NCBI GenBank assembly: GCA_901420285.1
Contig: CABDVE010000001.1
Span: 558,001-622,000 of the forward strand
Source of the DNA: Stutzerimonas stutzeri
Lineage (GTDB): Bacteria; Pseudomonadota; Gammaproteobacteria; Enterobacterales; Pasteurellaceae
Reading direction: 5' to 3'
DNA: 64,000 nt
Shown here piece by piece: positions 40,321 through 49,922 of the stretch. The notes under the pieces were generated by a model. That model was given only the letters and a program-made list of their open reading frames with translations, was not told the DNA's origin and searched no databases. A program made the position numbers and the translations under genes. The first letter of the stretch is position 1, and each line of letters begins with the position of its first letter.

Positions 40321-40605
40321 CTATGGACGTGGATAAAGTCGTCGGCTATGGATAACAGTTTTAATTTGTACTTCATTGCCGATGATGGCGTAAACAATAC
40401 GATAACCACGACAAAATGCTTCTCGCATACCATCATAGCGCATTCTTCCAACCCCTTCAGGCATAAATGCGATCATGTCGATCTTGGCATAGAGATCTTC
40501 GTAGAGTTTCAGCCCGCTTGTAAAAGAGTAAGTAAATTCAGCAACATTTTCCACAATATGATTGATGTCATTTTGTGCTTCTTCGGTAACGATAATCTTA
40601 TGCAT
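40321..40605 (-). CDS. RelE/ParE-family toxin
   Basis: A 94-residue small basic protein with the RelE/ParE fold signature in its C-terminal half: MREAFCRGYRIVYAIIGNEV then KTVIHSRRLYP. Members either cleave mRNA at the ribosome (RelE) or poison gyrase (ParE); ParE-like text is slightly favoured. Its start overlaps the end of the antitoxin gene by 8 bp, typical of coupled modules. Confidence 0.85.
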   Translation of the reverse strand: MHKIIVTEEAQNDINHIVENVAEFTYSFTSGLKLYEDLYAKIDMIAFMPEGVGRMRYDGMREAFCRGYRIVYAIIGNEVQIKTVIHSRRLYPRP

Positions 40606-40771
40606 AAGCGCGGTTATCTATTTCGGCAAATTCCTGTGCTTTGCGTTCAAGTTTGGCAAGTGCTTGTCGTTTAGATTCTTCGAGCGTTAATACTCGACCG
40701 GCTTTAATATCTTCATCGGCACGACGAATTTTTTCCGCTAAAAATTCATCATAGCCTTTTTCTTTGAGCAT
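40598..40771 (-). CDS. Antitoxin of the RelE/ParE module, 57 residues
   Basis: A short charged protein beginning MLKEKGYDEFLAEKIRR and ending EFAEIDNRAYA, below usual ORF cut-offs. AGGAG stands 7 bp before the ATG at 40771; an in-frame ATG at 40777 is too close to that site. The N-terminal half would be the DNA-binding part and the Lys/Glu-rich helix (LTLEESKRQALAKLERK) the toxin-wrapping part. Family is uncertain; identification rests on position and size. Confidence 0.8.
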   Translation of the reverse strand: MLKEKGYDEFLAEKIRRADEDIKAGRVLTLEESKRQALAKLERKAQEFAEIDNRAYA

Positions 40772-40871
40772 AATCATTCTCCTGTGCTATTACGCGCCCA
40801 CTATAAACCGAGTGATGAACAAAATCAACGGTGGTATTCGTGTACAAAATGGTTGTTGTATTGTTTCCGTT

Positions 40872-40910
40872 TTAAAAAAATAAGGCAGATTATGAAAGAT
40901 AATCTGTCTT
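40872..40910 (-). terminator. Terminator of the two-gene unknown operon
   Basis: Minus-strand hairpin AAGACAGATTAT / ATAATCTGCCTT (one G-T pair, 5-base loop) followed by ATTTTTTT. Confidence 0.85.
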
Positions 40911-40919
40911 GGTTTATAG

Positions 40920-41354
40920 TTATTGATTTAAGAATTCACATGCATCTTTATTGCCGTTATCACAATCCTCTTGTGCTCCTTTGAGCATAATACATCCCCC
41001 TTCATAGCCATTTTTGCAGGGCATTTTAGCATATAAAATGCTTTTGCTTATGTCTTGTTTTACTTTACTTAAATCAGATATTTTTAATTTTTTAGCTAGA
41101 GAAGGATTCTCTTTTTGAAAATTTTTTCCGTCAAAAGAATAAATAAGGGCAATTATTAATTGGTCGCGCCCTAAATTTTCATGAATATCATTTACTACTT
41201 TTTTTGATTCTGAAGTAGCTGATGGATCACGACTAATGAGAGTATAAATATTTTCAGGCCCAACTCTAGCTTGCTCAAATTCTTGCATAGTTTCAGCTTG
41301 GGCAAAAGAACTCAATGCCATTAATGCAGCTAATGCAATTACTTTTTTATACAT
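40920..41354 (-). CDS. Unknown secreted/periplasmic protein
   Basis: I do not recognise this protein. It has 144 residues with a clear signal peptide (MYKKVIALAALMALSSFAQA, cleavage after AQA). The mature part is charged and helical, with four cysteines close to the C-terminus (PCKNGYEGGC and EDCDNGNKDAC) that could form two disulfides and faintly recall Sel1-type Cys spacing. AT-rich codon use differs from its neighbours. It follows a four-helix membrane protein gene by 10 bp, probably as one operon. Confidence 0.8.
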   Translation of the reverse strand: MYKKVIALAALMALSSFAQAETMQEFEQARVGPENIYTLISRDPSATSESKKVVNDIHENLGRDQLIIALIYSFDGKNFQKENPSLAKKLKISDLSKVKQDISKSILYAKMPCKNGYEGGCIMLKGAQEDCDNGNKDACEFLNQ

Positions 41355-41364
41355 AAGGTTTCTC

Positions 41365-41859
41365 CTATTGATTGTTGTTTGAATATACAGTTTTAAATTT
41401 ATTGACAGTATCGGTTATTTTAAAAAGCGCTCCCACAGCCAGCGCAATTGATGCAATACCGGCATATAAGTGTGATTGCCAATTAGTGCCTGAGAGGCAT
41501 AAACGTGGTGCGATATTATTTTCGAAATCTGAAACATAGTTGAAGTAGAAAAGGAACAATAATATGGATGCAATAGCTGTAGTGAGTCCAATATTAGTCC
41601 TTTCTGCCCATTTTTCATTCAAATATCTTTGAGATATAGCAATAAAAACACAAAGTACAATAATTACAATTGGGGTATAAAAATCAATAGATTGCTTTGA
41701 TGGGGTTAAACACTCGGGAAGAATAGGAATAGATGCTTTAGTTATTGGCATTACCAGACCTTCCATTGTGGAAGGTAATGAATAAGCAAATAACAGCACA
41801 CAGAAAATCGTGGCTGTAATATCTATCCAAACAGCATATTTATTTGATTTTGAAGTCAT
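41365..41859 (-). CDS. Unknown four-helix membrane protein
   Basis: No family recognised. It has 164 residues with four predicted membrane helices (about 10-28, 61-79, 89-106 and 128-145). A roughly 30-residue external loop between helices 1 and 2 holds a Cys (PILPECLTPSKQ); another Cys lies in PRLCLSGTNW. It ends in a hydrophilic tail. First gene of the pair with the exported protein at 40920-41354. Low GC suggests acquired DNA. Confidence 0.8.
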   Translation of the reverse strand: MTSKSNKYAVWIDITATIFCVLLFAYSLPSTMEGLVMPITKASIPILPECLTPSKQSIDFYTPIVIIVLCVFIAISQRYLNEKWAERTNIGLTTAIASILLFLFYFNYVSDFENNIAPRLCLSGTNWQSHLYAGIASIALAVGALFKITDTVNKFKTVYSNNNQ

Positions 41860-42035
41860 TTTTTCTCCCCAATAATATTAATCAAAATTCCGCTTGATTA
41901 TACATTGTTTTTTTTTTGTACAATATTTTTGTAAAATTTGTTCAATTTTATGCTGTGTGTCGATATTGCCTTTTGGCAAAAGCTGATGCCGCAGGTAAAA
42001 TACCCCAAACTTATCCAACAAAAACAAGGAAAATT

Positions 42036-42629
42036 ATGACCGCACTTTTAAAAATTGGCTTAGTTTCTGTGTCTGATCGCGCTTCAACTGGCGTGTATCA
42101 AGATCAAGGCATTCCAGAATTACAGGCTTGGTTAGAACAAGCATTGATCGATCCTTTTGAGGTGGAAACTCGATTAATTCCAGATGAGCAACCGATCATC
42201 GAACAAACCCTGAAAGCATTGGTGGATGAGCTGGGCTGCCACCTTGTTTTAACCACGGGCGGCACCGGCCCGGCAAAACGCGATGTGACGCCTGATGCGA
42301 CGCTTGCCGTTGCCGATCGCGAAATGCCGGGCTTCGGCGAGCAAATGCGCCAAGTAAGTTTGCATTTCGTACCGACGGCGATTTTGTCGCGCCAAGTGGG
42401 GGTGATTCGTAAAAATAGCTTAATTCTAAATCTACCGGGACAGCCGAAAGCCATTAAGGAGACGCTGGAAGGCGTGAAAGATGAGCATGGTAAAGTTTTG
42501 GTAAAAGGCATTTTCAGTGCGGTGCCCTATTGTCTGCAACTGATTAATGGCTTGTATATTGACACTCGTGCGGACATTATCGAAAGTTTCCGCCCGAAAT
42601 CGGCTCGCCGTGAAACGTCGGAGAAGTAA
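42036..42629 (+). CDS. mog: Molybdopterin adenylyltransferase
   Basis: Adenylates molybdopterin before molybdenum insertion. The ATG at 42036 follows CAAGGA and gives 197 residues; an in-frame upstream ATG lies in AT-rich DNA. Motifs LVSVSDRASTGVYQDQG and LTTGGTGPAKRDVTPDAT are diagnostic. A canonical uptake signal complement (42039-42047) overlaps codons 2-4. It is followed closely by glnB. Confidence 0.95.
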   Translation: MTALLKIGLVSVSDRASTGVYQDQGIPELQAWLEQALIDPFEVETRLIPDEQPIIEQTLKALVDELGCHLVLTTGGTGPAKRDVTPDATLAVADREMPGFGEQMRQVSLHFVPTAILSRQVGVIRKNSLILNLPGQPKAIKETLEGVKDEHGKVLVKGIFSAVPYCLQLINGLYIDTRADIIESFRPKSARRETSEK

Positions 42630-42970
<341 letters not shown>

Positions 42971-42971
<1 letters not shown>

Positions 42972-44017
42972 TGGAAAATCATCTCAATTTGCACCGCGCT
43001 TTGCTTAGCATTGCGGCGGTGATCATTATTCTTGCCGGTATTAAACTGGCGGCAGAAATTGTCGTACCGTTTTTGCTGGCACTGTTTATCGCAATCATTT
43101 GTTCACCAATAATTAAATCAATGACGGCACGACGGGTACCGCATTGGTTGGCCATGTTGCTGCTGTTTGTGTTGATTTCGTTGATTTTCTTCTTTTTGGT
43201 TGGCTTGGTTAACAGTAGCGTACGCGAGTTTAACCAATCTATTCCGCAATATAAAACTCTGCTATCGGAACGTATTAATGATGTGATGGCTCTGATTCAA
43301 CGGTTCAATGTCCCGATTCAGCTTTCGCGCGAAACCATTCAAGATAATTTTGATCCGAGCGTGATTATGAATTTTGTCAGAAGTTTATTACTGAATTTCT
43401 CCGGTGTGGTGAGTAATACTTTTGTGCTTATTTTAGTGGTGGTTTTTATGCTTGCCGAAGCGCCGACCATGAAACGCAAATTTGCCTGCGTAATGAGTTC
43501 TAATCCAAATGATGCGGCGACTAAAGAACGCCATATTGACCGCGTGTTGCAAGGTGTGATTGGTTATCTTGGCATTAAAAGTATTACCAGTTTGCTTACC
43601 GGCATCAGCATTTTTATTTTGCTTGAAACTTGCGGTGTGCAATACGCAATTTTATGGGCGACCTTAAGTTTCTTACTGAATTACATCCCGAACATCGGCT
43701 CCGTCATTGCCGCCATTCCGATTATCGTACAGGCGTTATTGCTCAACGGTTTCGGCATCGGTTTCAGCGTAGCGGTCGGCGTAATCGCGGTTAATCTGGT
43801 GATCGGCAATATTCTCGAACCGAAAATGATGGGTCAACGCCTAGGGCTTTCCACTTTAGTCGTCTTCTTATCTCTACTTTTCTGGGGATGGTTGCTCGGT
43901 ACTGTGGGGATGCTGCTTTCTGTACCGCTTACCATGGTGCTTAAAATCGCCCTGGAATCCGGTTCACACACTGTGAAATATGCGGCATTGTTGGGCGATG
44001 TGGAGGATCGTAAGTAA
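42971..44017 (+). CDS. perM: AI-2E family transporter (PerM-like)
   Basis: Inner-membrane protein of 348 residues with about eight helices. It starts at GTG 42971, overlapping the glnB stop. Family motifs include IAIICSPIIKSM and LNYIPNIGSVIAAIPIIVQALL, plus GNILEPKMMGQRLGLSTLVVFLSLLFWGW split over the last helices. Relatives include putative permeases and exporters of small molecules; substrate is unknown. Confidence 0.9.
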
Positions 44018-44111
44018 ATGTATTAAAAATGAAAAGATGTGCTGAAACCGCGCTAAATACGACTATTCACTATTTTTAGGGGACGTTTCACCGCATATTA
44101 CTTTTTGGTCG

Positions 44112-44528
44112 TTAAATATTTCTTAACTTATCTGAATACAAAATTAAACAGAGCGCAATCACCATAATCAAAATCGCACCGGCAAACAGGATCGTTTCGC
44201 TCGCGCTTTCATGGTTAACAATGATTAAGCGCAACATGGCGGTAATCCCTGCATAGATGAAATAGCGCAGCGGAAAGTGATAGCCGCTTTTAAAATATTG
44301 CACGATAAGCCCGATAAAACCGAAGTACAGAAAAAACATTACAGCTTCTTCCGCTACGGCATAAGGCACAACCGAGGAGGGATTTATTACCATTAAGGCG
44401 AGAGAATAGGTGATTTTGGCTAAAGCAATGACGAGCACGACGGCAAGGGCAATCAATGCGGTGCTCAATACGACCTTCAATATACCGATCACGATTTTAG
44501 GTAATTTTTCTAATTGATTTTCTTCCAT
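44112..44528 (-). CDS. psiE: Phosphate-starvation-inducible PsiE-like membrane protein
   Basis: 138 residues with four membrane helices. Text such as SGYHFPLRYFIYAGITAMLRLIIV and HESASETILFAGAILIM is typical of PsiE. Function is unknown. The exact 12-mer at 44453-44464 lies within the coding region (STALIA in the minus-strand frame). Confidence 0.9.
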   Translation of the reverse strand: MEENQLEKLPKIVIGILKVVLSTALIALAVVLVIALAKITYSLALMVINPSSVVPYAVAEEAVMFFLYFGFIGLIVQYFKSGYHFPLRYFIYAGITAMLRLIIVNHESASETILFAGAILIMVIALCLILYSDKLRNI

Positions 44529-44552
44529 TTTGTTTCCTTAAGTCTATGTTTA

Positions 44553-44584
44553 ATAAAAAATACCGATAAAACGTCATCGGTATT
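44553..44584 (-). terminator. queH terminator
   Basis: Perfect stem AATACCGAT / ATCGGTATT (44559-44567 and 44576-44584) followed on the minus strand by a T-rich run. Confidence 0.85.
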
Positions 44585-44617
44585 TGGGTAAAGTAAGATC
44601 CGTTTTTGTGGTTTTTT

Positions 44618-45343
44618 TTAATCCGGCGAATAATACAATTTACCGATTTCGATTTTTTGGCGGCCCGTTTGTTCACGCCATTTATTGCTGTCGCGTAGGG
44701 AATACACGCAGCCGCAATATTCCTGCTGATAAAAACGTTCGCGTTTGCTGATTTCAATCATGCGTTGCGAACCGCCTTCTTTGCGCCAGTTGTAGTCCCA
44801 ATAAATCACGTCATCATATTTTTCCGCTGCACGATGACCGCAGCCGTTAATTTGCGCCATGTCTTTCCAACGGGAAATGCCAAGGCAACTGGTGAACACC
44901 GGAAAACCATGCTCATGGGCGTATTCGGCGGCTTTTTCAAAACGCATATCGAAACACATGGTGCAACGAATGCCGCGCTCCGGCTCCCATTCCATACCTT
45001 TGGCACGATCAAACCATTCTTGGCGATCATAGTCTGCGTCGATAAACGGAATACCGAACTTTTGCGCAAAGCGAATATTTTCTTCTTTGCGGATTAAATA
45101 TTCTTTAAGCGGATGGATATTCGGATTATAAAAATAAATCGTAAATTCAATACCGGATGCCAAAATCGCTTCCATCACTTCGCCCGAGCAAGGGGCGCAG
45201 CAGGAATGTAAAAGCAGTTTATTATGCCCATCCGGCAATTCCAGTTTTTCACGAATAAAAGGCGCATTGGGATCTTTACGCGGTTTTTGTTTACGTGTTT
45301 TATGTTGAAAACCGACCGCACTTTGAGATTGTTGTTCTGTCAT
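44618..45343 (-). CDS. queH: Epoxyqueuosine reductase QueH
   Basis: Last step of queuosine synthesis, replacing QueG in many bacteria. It has 241 residues of the DUF208 family: [11 protein letters not shown] (about 46-56) and [10 protein letters not shown] provide cluster and redox cysteines, and [16 protein letters not shown] is near the C-terminus. It completes the pathway served by queA and tgt at 24-26 kb. A canonical uptake signal is at 45315-45323. Confidence 0.95.
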   Translation of the reverse strand: MTEQQSQSAVGFQHKTRKQKPRKDPNAPFIREKLELPDGHNKLLLHSCCAPCSGEVMEAILASGIEFTIYFYNPNIHPLKEYLIRKEENIRFAQKFGIPFIDADYDRQEWFDRAKGMEWEPERGIRCTMCFDMRFEKAAEYAHEHGFPVFTSCLGISRWKDMAQINGCGHRAAEKYDDVIYWDYNWRKEGGSQRMIEISKRERFYQQEYCGCVYSLRDSNKWREQTGRQKIEIGKLYYSPD

Positions 45344-45344
45344 C

Positions 45345-46334
45345 TTAATAACTTCTATCTACCGATAAATAGGCTAAAGAAATCAACGCGTTTTTATACT
45401 CGCTTTCCGGCAAAAGTTGAATCGCATCGACGGCTTTTTGCGCTTCCTGTTTGGCGCGATCCATGGCGTAATCTAAGGATTTGTGCTCCGCCATAATGGC
45501 TAACACTTCATCGATAGCTTCACGTTTTCCGCCTTGTTCGATGGCTTCGCGAATCAATGCCGCTTGTTGTTCATTACCGTGGCGCATGGCGTGCAATAAA
45601 GGAAGCGTCGGTTTACCTTCGGCTAAATCGTCACCGACATTTTTCCCGAGCGCTTTGGCATTGGCACTGTAGTCCAACACATCATCTACCAGTTGGAATG
45701 CGGTGCCGAGATAACGACCATAATCTTGCAGTGCTTTCTCTTGGGCTTCTGTCGCGCCGGCAATAATCGCTGCCGCTTGTCCGGCTACTTCAAATAAACG
45801 GGCGGTTTTACTGTAAATCACCCGCATGTAATTTTCTTCGCTGGTTTGCGGATCGTTGACGTTCATTAATTGCTGCACTTCACCTTCCGCCAGTACGTTG
45901 GTGGCATCCGCCATAATGCGTAAAATTTTCAGGGATTCTAACTGTGCGACCAACTGAAAGGCGCGCGTATAAATAAAGTCTCCGACTAATACGCTTGCCG
46001 CATTGCCGAACTCCGCATTTGCCGTGGCACGCCCGCGACGCATATCGGATTCATCGACCACATCATCATGTAATAAAGAAGCAGTGTGAATAAATTCTAC
46101 AAAAGTCGCACAGGTAATGGCTTGTTGTCCTGCAAACCCCAACGCTCTTGCAGCCAATACGGCAATTAGCGGACGAATACGCTTACCGCCGCCTTGTACA
46201 ATATAAAAACCCAGCTGATTAATTAATGCCACATCAGAATTTAGCTGGGCTAAAATTGATTCATTGACTTTTTGCATATCCGCATGGCTTAACGCCTGGA
46301 TTGCCTGCATATCCATTAAGTTTGTTGTATTCAT
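45345..46334 (-). CDS. ispB: Octaprenyl diphosphate synthase
   Basis: Makes the side chain of ubiquinone and menaquinone. The two Asp-rich motifs [15 protein letters not shown] and [10 protein letters not shown] are clear. I take the start at 46334 ([13 protein letters not shown]), 329 residues; 46319 or 46361 are alternatives and no start has a good ribosome site. It is divergent from rplU, as in Haemophilus, and one base from queH. Confidence 0.94.
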   Translation of the reverse strand: MNTTNLMDMQAIQALSHADMQKVNESILAQLNSDVALINQLGFYIVQGGGKRIRPLIAVLAARALGFAGQQAITCATFVEFIHTASLLHDDVVDESDMRRGRATANAEFGNAASVLVGDFIYTRAFQLVAQLESLKILRIMADATNVLAEGEVQQLMNVNDPQTSEENYMRVIYSKTARLFEVAGQAAAIIAGATEAQEKALQDYGRYLGTAFQLVDDVLDYSANAKALGKNVGDDLAEGKPTLPLLHAMRHGNEQQAALIREAIEQGGKREAIDEVLAIMAEHKSLDYAMDRAKQEAQKAVDAIQLLPESEYKNALISLAYLSVDRSY

Positions 46335-46482
46335 TTTGTTAATTCGACTGATTAAAACCAATAAAATCAGGCCTTGGTGAAACGAAAAAAGTAAAGTGCG
46401 GTGGATTTTACCTGATTTTTCAGGCTTTCTGAAATCAAACTGCCGAATTTGCGAATTTTTTTATTTTCCCGCAAATAAATTC

Positions 46483-46511
46483 TTGCTATCCCCTAAAATT
46501 TTCCGTAGAAT
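46483..46511 (+). promoter_or_regulatory. Probable rplU-rpmA promoter
   Basis: TTGCTA (46483-46488) and TAGAAT (46506-46511) with a 17-bp spacer, about 70 bp upstream of rplU. An extended canonical uptake signal (AAAGTGCGGTGGATTTT, core 46394-46402) lies between this promoter and ispB. Confidence 0.65.
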
Positions 46512-46582
46512 TTGCGCCCTATTTGTATGAATTTTATGTGCGAAATGAAACAACATTAGAGCACAATTATAGCGGAGTATTT

Positions 46583-46894
46583 ATGTACGCAGTTTTCCAA
46601 AGTGGCGGTAAACAACACCGAGTAAGCGAAGGTCAAGTGGTTCGTTTAGAAAAACTTGAACTTGCAACTGGCGCAACAGTTGAGTTTGATTCAGTGTTAA
46701 TGGTCGTTAATGGTGAAGATGTTAAAATCGGTGCACCGGTTGTTGCCGGCGCAAAAGTAGTGGCTGAAGTAGTGGCACAAGGTCGTGGCGATAAAGTTAA
46801 AATCGTTAAATTCCGTCGTCGCAAACACAGCCGTAAACAACAAGGTCATCGTCAGTGGTTCACAGAAGTGAAAATCACTGGGATTCAAGCATAA
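46583..46894 (+). CDS. rplU: 50S ribosomal protein L21
   Basis: 103 residues from the ATG at 46583 ([18 protein letters not shown]). The C-terminus has [19 protein letters not shown], the L21 RNA-binding signature. Upstream in-frame codons are not needed. Cotranscribed with rpmA 20 bp downstream. Confidence 0.98.
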   Translation: MYAVFQSGGKQHRVSEGQVVRLEKLELATGATVEFDSVLMVVNGEDVKIGAPVVAGAKVVAEVVAQGRGDKVKIVKFRRRKHSRKQQGHRQWFTEVKITGIQA

Positions 46895-46914
46895 TTTCAG
46901 AGGAGAGCAAGTAG

Positions 46915-47172
46915 ATGGCAACTAAAAAAGCTGGTGGTTCAACTCGTAACGGTCGTGATTCTGAAGCTAAACGTCTTGGTGTTAAACGTTTCGGTGGTGA
47001 ATCTGTATTAGCAGGTAGCATCATCGTTCGCCAACGTGGTACGAAATTCCACGCAGGCAACAACGTTGGCATGGGACGTGACCACACCTTATTCGCGACA
47101 GCCGATGGTAAAGTAAAATTTGAAGTAAAAGGCGAAAAAAGCCGTAAATACGTGAGTATCGTTACCGAATAA
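46915..47172 (+). CDS. rpmA: 50S ribosomal protein L27
   Basis: 85 residues starting [16 protein letters not shown], the conserved N-terminal tail that reaches the peptidyl-transferase centre, followed by [14 protein letters not shown]. It has a strong ribosome site and ends before a terminator. Confidence 0.98.
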
Positions 47173-47189
47173 TTTTACTAAAACAGAAT

Positions 47190-47221
47190 AAAATGCCCTG
47201 CTTTCATGCGGGGCATTTTTT
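47190..47221 (+). terminator. rplU-rpmA terminator
   Basis: Stem AAAATGCCC(C/T)G with its partner CGGGGCATTTT, 8-base loop, then a T-run. Confidence 0.92.
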
Positions 47222-47233
47222 GTAGATGAAATA

Positions 47234-48151
47234 ATGAAACAACAACCCCTGTTAGGTTTCCTTTTTGCATTGATTACCACCATGGCGTGGGGCTCGCTGC
47301 CGATTGCCTTAAAACAGGTCGTCGCGGTGATGAATGCGCAAACCATTGTTTGGTATCGCTTTGTTGTAGCAACTTGCGCCCTCTTGTTATTACTCGCTTA
47401 TAAAAAAGCCTTACCCAATTTCTCTAAACTTGGCTATTTTGCTGGGTTGGCAATTATCGGCGTAATGGGATTAGCGGGAAATTTTTTCTTATTTAACAGC
47501 TCGTTAAATTACATCGAACCTTCCGTAGCGCAAATTTTTATCCATTTATCTTCGTTCGGTATGCTCATTTGCGGCGTACTCGTGTTTAAAGAAAAACTAG
47601 GCTTACACCAAAAAATCGGCTTGGTTTTGCTACTCATCGGTTTAGGTTTATTTTTCAATGATCGATTGGAAATCTTTAGCGGATTAAACACATACTCCAC
47701 CGGCGTATTTATCAGTATTAGTGCTGCCTTGGTGTGGGTTGCCTACGGCATGGCGCAAAAACTCATGCTCAGAAAATTCAGCGCGCAACAAATTTTATTC
47801 ATGATGTATTTCGGCTGCGCCATGGTTTTCACGCCCTTTGCCGAATTTTCACAAGTTCGGGAATTAACGCCATTTGCTTTCGGCTGCTTTATTTACTGCT
47901 GTTTAAACACCTTGTTCGGCTATGGTGCTTATGCCGAAGCCTTAAATCGCTGGGAAGTATCCAAAGTCAGCGTAGTCATCACTCTGGTTCCGCTATTTAC
48001 CATTTTATTTGCTCACCTCGCCCATTACATTGATCCGGCCGATTTCCCCGCGCCGGAACTCAATATCCTGAGCTATATCGGCGCATTTATTGTCGTATGC
48101 GGCGCGATTTTATCCGCCATCGGACACAAACTCATTCCAAATAAATCCTAG
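47234..48151 (+). CDS. DMT-superfamily (EamA) transporter
   Basis: Ten-helix inner-membrane protein of 305 residues with duplicated EamA domains (MAWGSLPIALKQVV near the N-terminus; second repeat from about 155, VWVAYGMAQKLM). Substrate is unknown. In H. influenzae an orthologue precedes obgE directly; here two further genes intervene. Confidence 0.92.
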   Translation: MKQQPLLGFLFALITTMAWGSLPIALKQVVAVMNAQTIVWYRFVVATCALLLLLAYKKALPNFSKLGYFAGLAIIGVMGLAGNFFLFNSSLNYIEPSVAQIFIHLSSFGMLICGVLVFKEKLGLHQKIGLVLLLIGLGLFFNDRLEIFSGLNTYSTGVFISISAALVWVAYGMAQKLMLRKFSAQQILFMMYFGCAMVFTPFAEFSQVRELTPFAFGCFIYCCLNTLFGYGAYAEALNRWEVSKVSVVITLVPLFTILFAHLAHYIDPADFPAPELNILSYIGAFIVVCGAILSAIGHKLIPNKS

Positions 48152-48152
48152 T

Positions 48153-49814
48153 ATGCAAACCCTTATCCACTTCTATCGACTCATCCGTCCCTATTGGTGC
48201 AACCGCAAGCAATGGCTGGCTTGGCTTCTATTGGCGGGCGTTTTAGGCTTTAGTTTGCTGATTATTGAAGTAGGCGTTTATATTAACCATTGGAATAAAG
48301 CCTTCTACGATGCCCTCACGGCATTTGAAACCGAGAAAATTCTGCCGCTATCCTTACAATATCTGGGCTATATGGCATTAGTGGTGTTATGCGTCGCTAT
48401 CGGCAGTTGGTTGCGTAAGCTCTTGATTATTCGCTGGCGGACGCATTTAACCCGTCAATTTGAAGAAAACTGGTTAACACAACACAAGCTTTATCGCTTA
48501 ACCCTGAAACAGGAGCCGGACAATCCCGATCAACGAATTGCCGAAGATGTGGCGATGCTGGCGGAAAAAAGCCTCGATCTGTTAAAAAATTTATGTATGA
48601 ATATCGCCAAGATCGTGGCATTTGTCGGCATTTTATGGCAAATATCCGGTGTAATTGAATTTGAAATTGCCGGCACCACGATTCGATTGTCGGGCTATTT
48701 GGTTTGGTTGGTGCTAATTTATACCTTAATTTGCAGTTTATTCACCCATTTCATCGGTCGCCGCCTGCTTCCGTTAAATATTGAAAAACAACAAGCGGAA
48801 GCCGACTATCGTCGCGGCTTGTTAAACTTACACAACCACGCCGAGCAAATTGCGTTCTACCAAGGTGAACCTCGCGAACAGCACCGCATTGAACGGCGCT
48901 TTAGTCGCATTGTGCGAAACTGGCACGCCATTATGGGACGGGAATTCAAACTGGAAGTGTTCAGCGCGTCTTATTTACGCCTCACCAATATTCTGCCGTT
49001 ATTTGCCGTGTTGCCTTTATATCTGGCCAAAACCATTACCTTCGGCACCATGATGCAGGCGCGTTCGGCGTTCAGCTCGGTACAAGATGGTTTCGGCTGG
49101 TTTATGGATTTTTATAAACGCATTATGGAATGGTCCGCCACGGTGCAACGGTTGTGGGAATTTCAACAATCCCTTAATGCGCTCCCCGCTTATGCGGAAC
49201 CGAAAAAGCAAGGGAACGAGTTGATTTGTGAACAGTTACAAGTCGCCTTACCCAATCAATCAACGCCGTTATTTGAACCGATTTCTCTACGCTTACAAGC
49301 CGGCGATTGGTTGCATTTGCAAGGCGCGAGCGGCATCGGCAAAACCAGCCTGTTGCGCACTTTAGCCGGTTTGTGGCCGCCATTGAACGGCAGTTTCAGT
49401 TTACCGTACAGCGCCTTACTCTTCTTGCCGCAAAAAAGCTATCTGGTCAAAGATCGGCTGGATAACCTGCTTTGTTATCCGAAAAGTGCGGTCGATTTTC
49501 CAAATCTTTTTGAAAATGTATTACAGGATGTCGGACTGGCACATTTATGTGCGTCGCTAACGGAAGAACGCGACTGGGCGCAAATCCTTTCCGGCGGCGA
49601 ACAACAACGCATCACCTTTGCTCGCGCGTTGATTTTGCGCCCGGCACTCATTTTCTTTGACGAAACCGCTAATCAGTTGGACGTTGTTTCCGCACGTGAA
49701 TTATTCAAATTGCTTAAGTGCCGATTGCCGGAAACGATTGTGATCGGCATTACTCATCAAAACGAGTGGCAAGACTTGTTTAATCGCCGCTATCAATTGA
49801 AACCTATCGCATAA
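48153..49814 (+). CDS. SbmA/BacA-type ABC transporter, fused permease and ATPase (YddA-like)
   Basis: 553 residues. The N-terminal membrane domain (about 20-330) is of the ABC_membrane_2 (SbmA/BacA/Rv1819c) type with a GEPREQHRIERRF loop. The C-terminal ATPase domain has Walker A GASGIGKTSLL, signature LSGGEQQRITFARAL and Walker B LIFFDETANQLD. The ATG at 48153 is one base after the DMT stop. The 12-mer at 48881-48892 encodes QHRIE in frame. Relatives move peptides or cobalamin-like compounds. It sits directly before a TonB-dependent receptor gene. Confidence 0.9.
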   Translation: MQTLIHFYRLIRPYWCNRKQWLAWLLLAGVLGFSLLIIEVGVYINHWNKAFYDALTAFETEKILPLSLQYLGYMALVVLCVAIGSWLRKLLIIRWRTHLTRQFEENWLTQHKLYRLTLKQEPDNPDQRIAEDVAMLAEKSLDLLKNLCMNIAKIVAFVGILWQISGVIEFEIAGTTIRLSGYLVWLVLIYTLICSLFTHFIGRRLLPLNIEKQQAEADYRRGLLNLHNHAEQIAFYQGEPREQHRIERRFSRIVRNWHAIMGREFKLEVFSASYLRLTNILPLFAVLPLYLAKTITFGTMMQARSAFSSVQDGFGWFMDFYKRIMEWSATVQRLWEFQQSLNALPAYAEPKKQGNELICEQLQVALPNQSTPLFEPISLRLQAGDWLHLQGASGIGKTSLLRTLAGLWPPLNGSFSLPYSALLFLPQKSYLVKDRLDNLLCYPKSAVDFPNLFENVLQDVGLAHLCASLTEERDWAQILSGGEQQRITFARALILRPALIFFDETANQLDVVSARELFKLLKCRLPETIVIGITHQNEWQDLFNRRYQLKPIA

Positions 49815-49922
49815 AAATCAATCTTTACGGAATAAAAAAGAATTGCTATTATTCGCACGCATTTTTAAATGCGAATAAATATCATTTGATGGAGTTATTT
49901 TTTATTTCCTTGGATCAATTTT

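Noticed and set aside
49820-49922. Fur box upstream of the TonB-dependent receptor
   Set aside because: The AT-rich stretch has only weak matches to the Fur hexamers; the clear palindrome (49858-49873) does not fit the Fur consensus.
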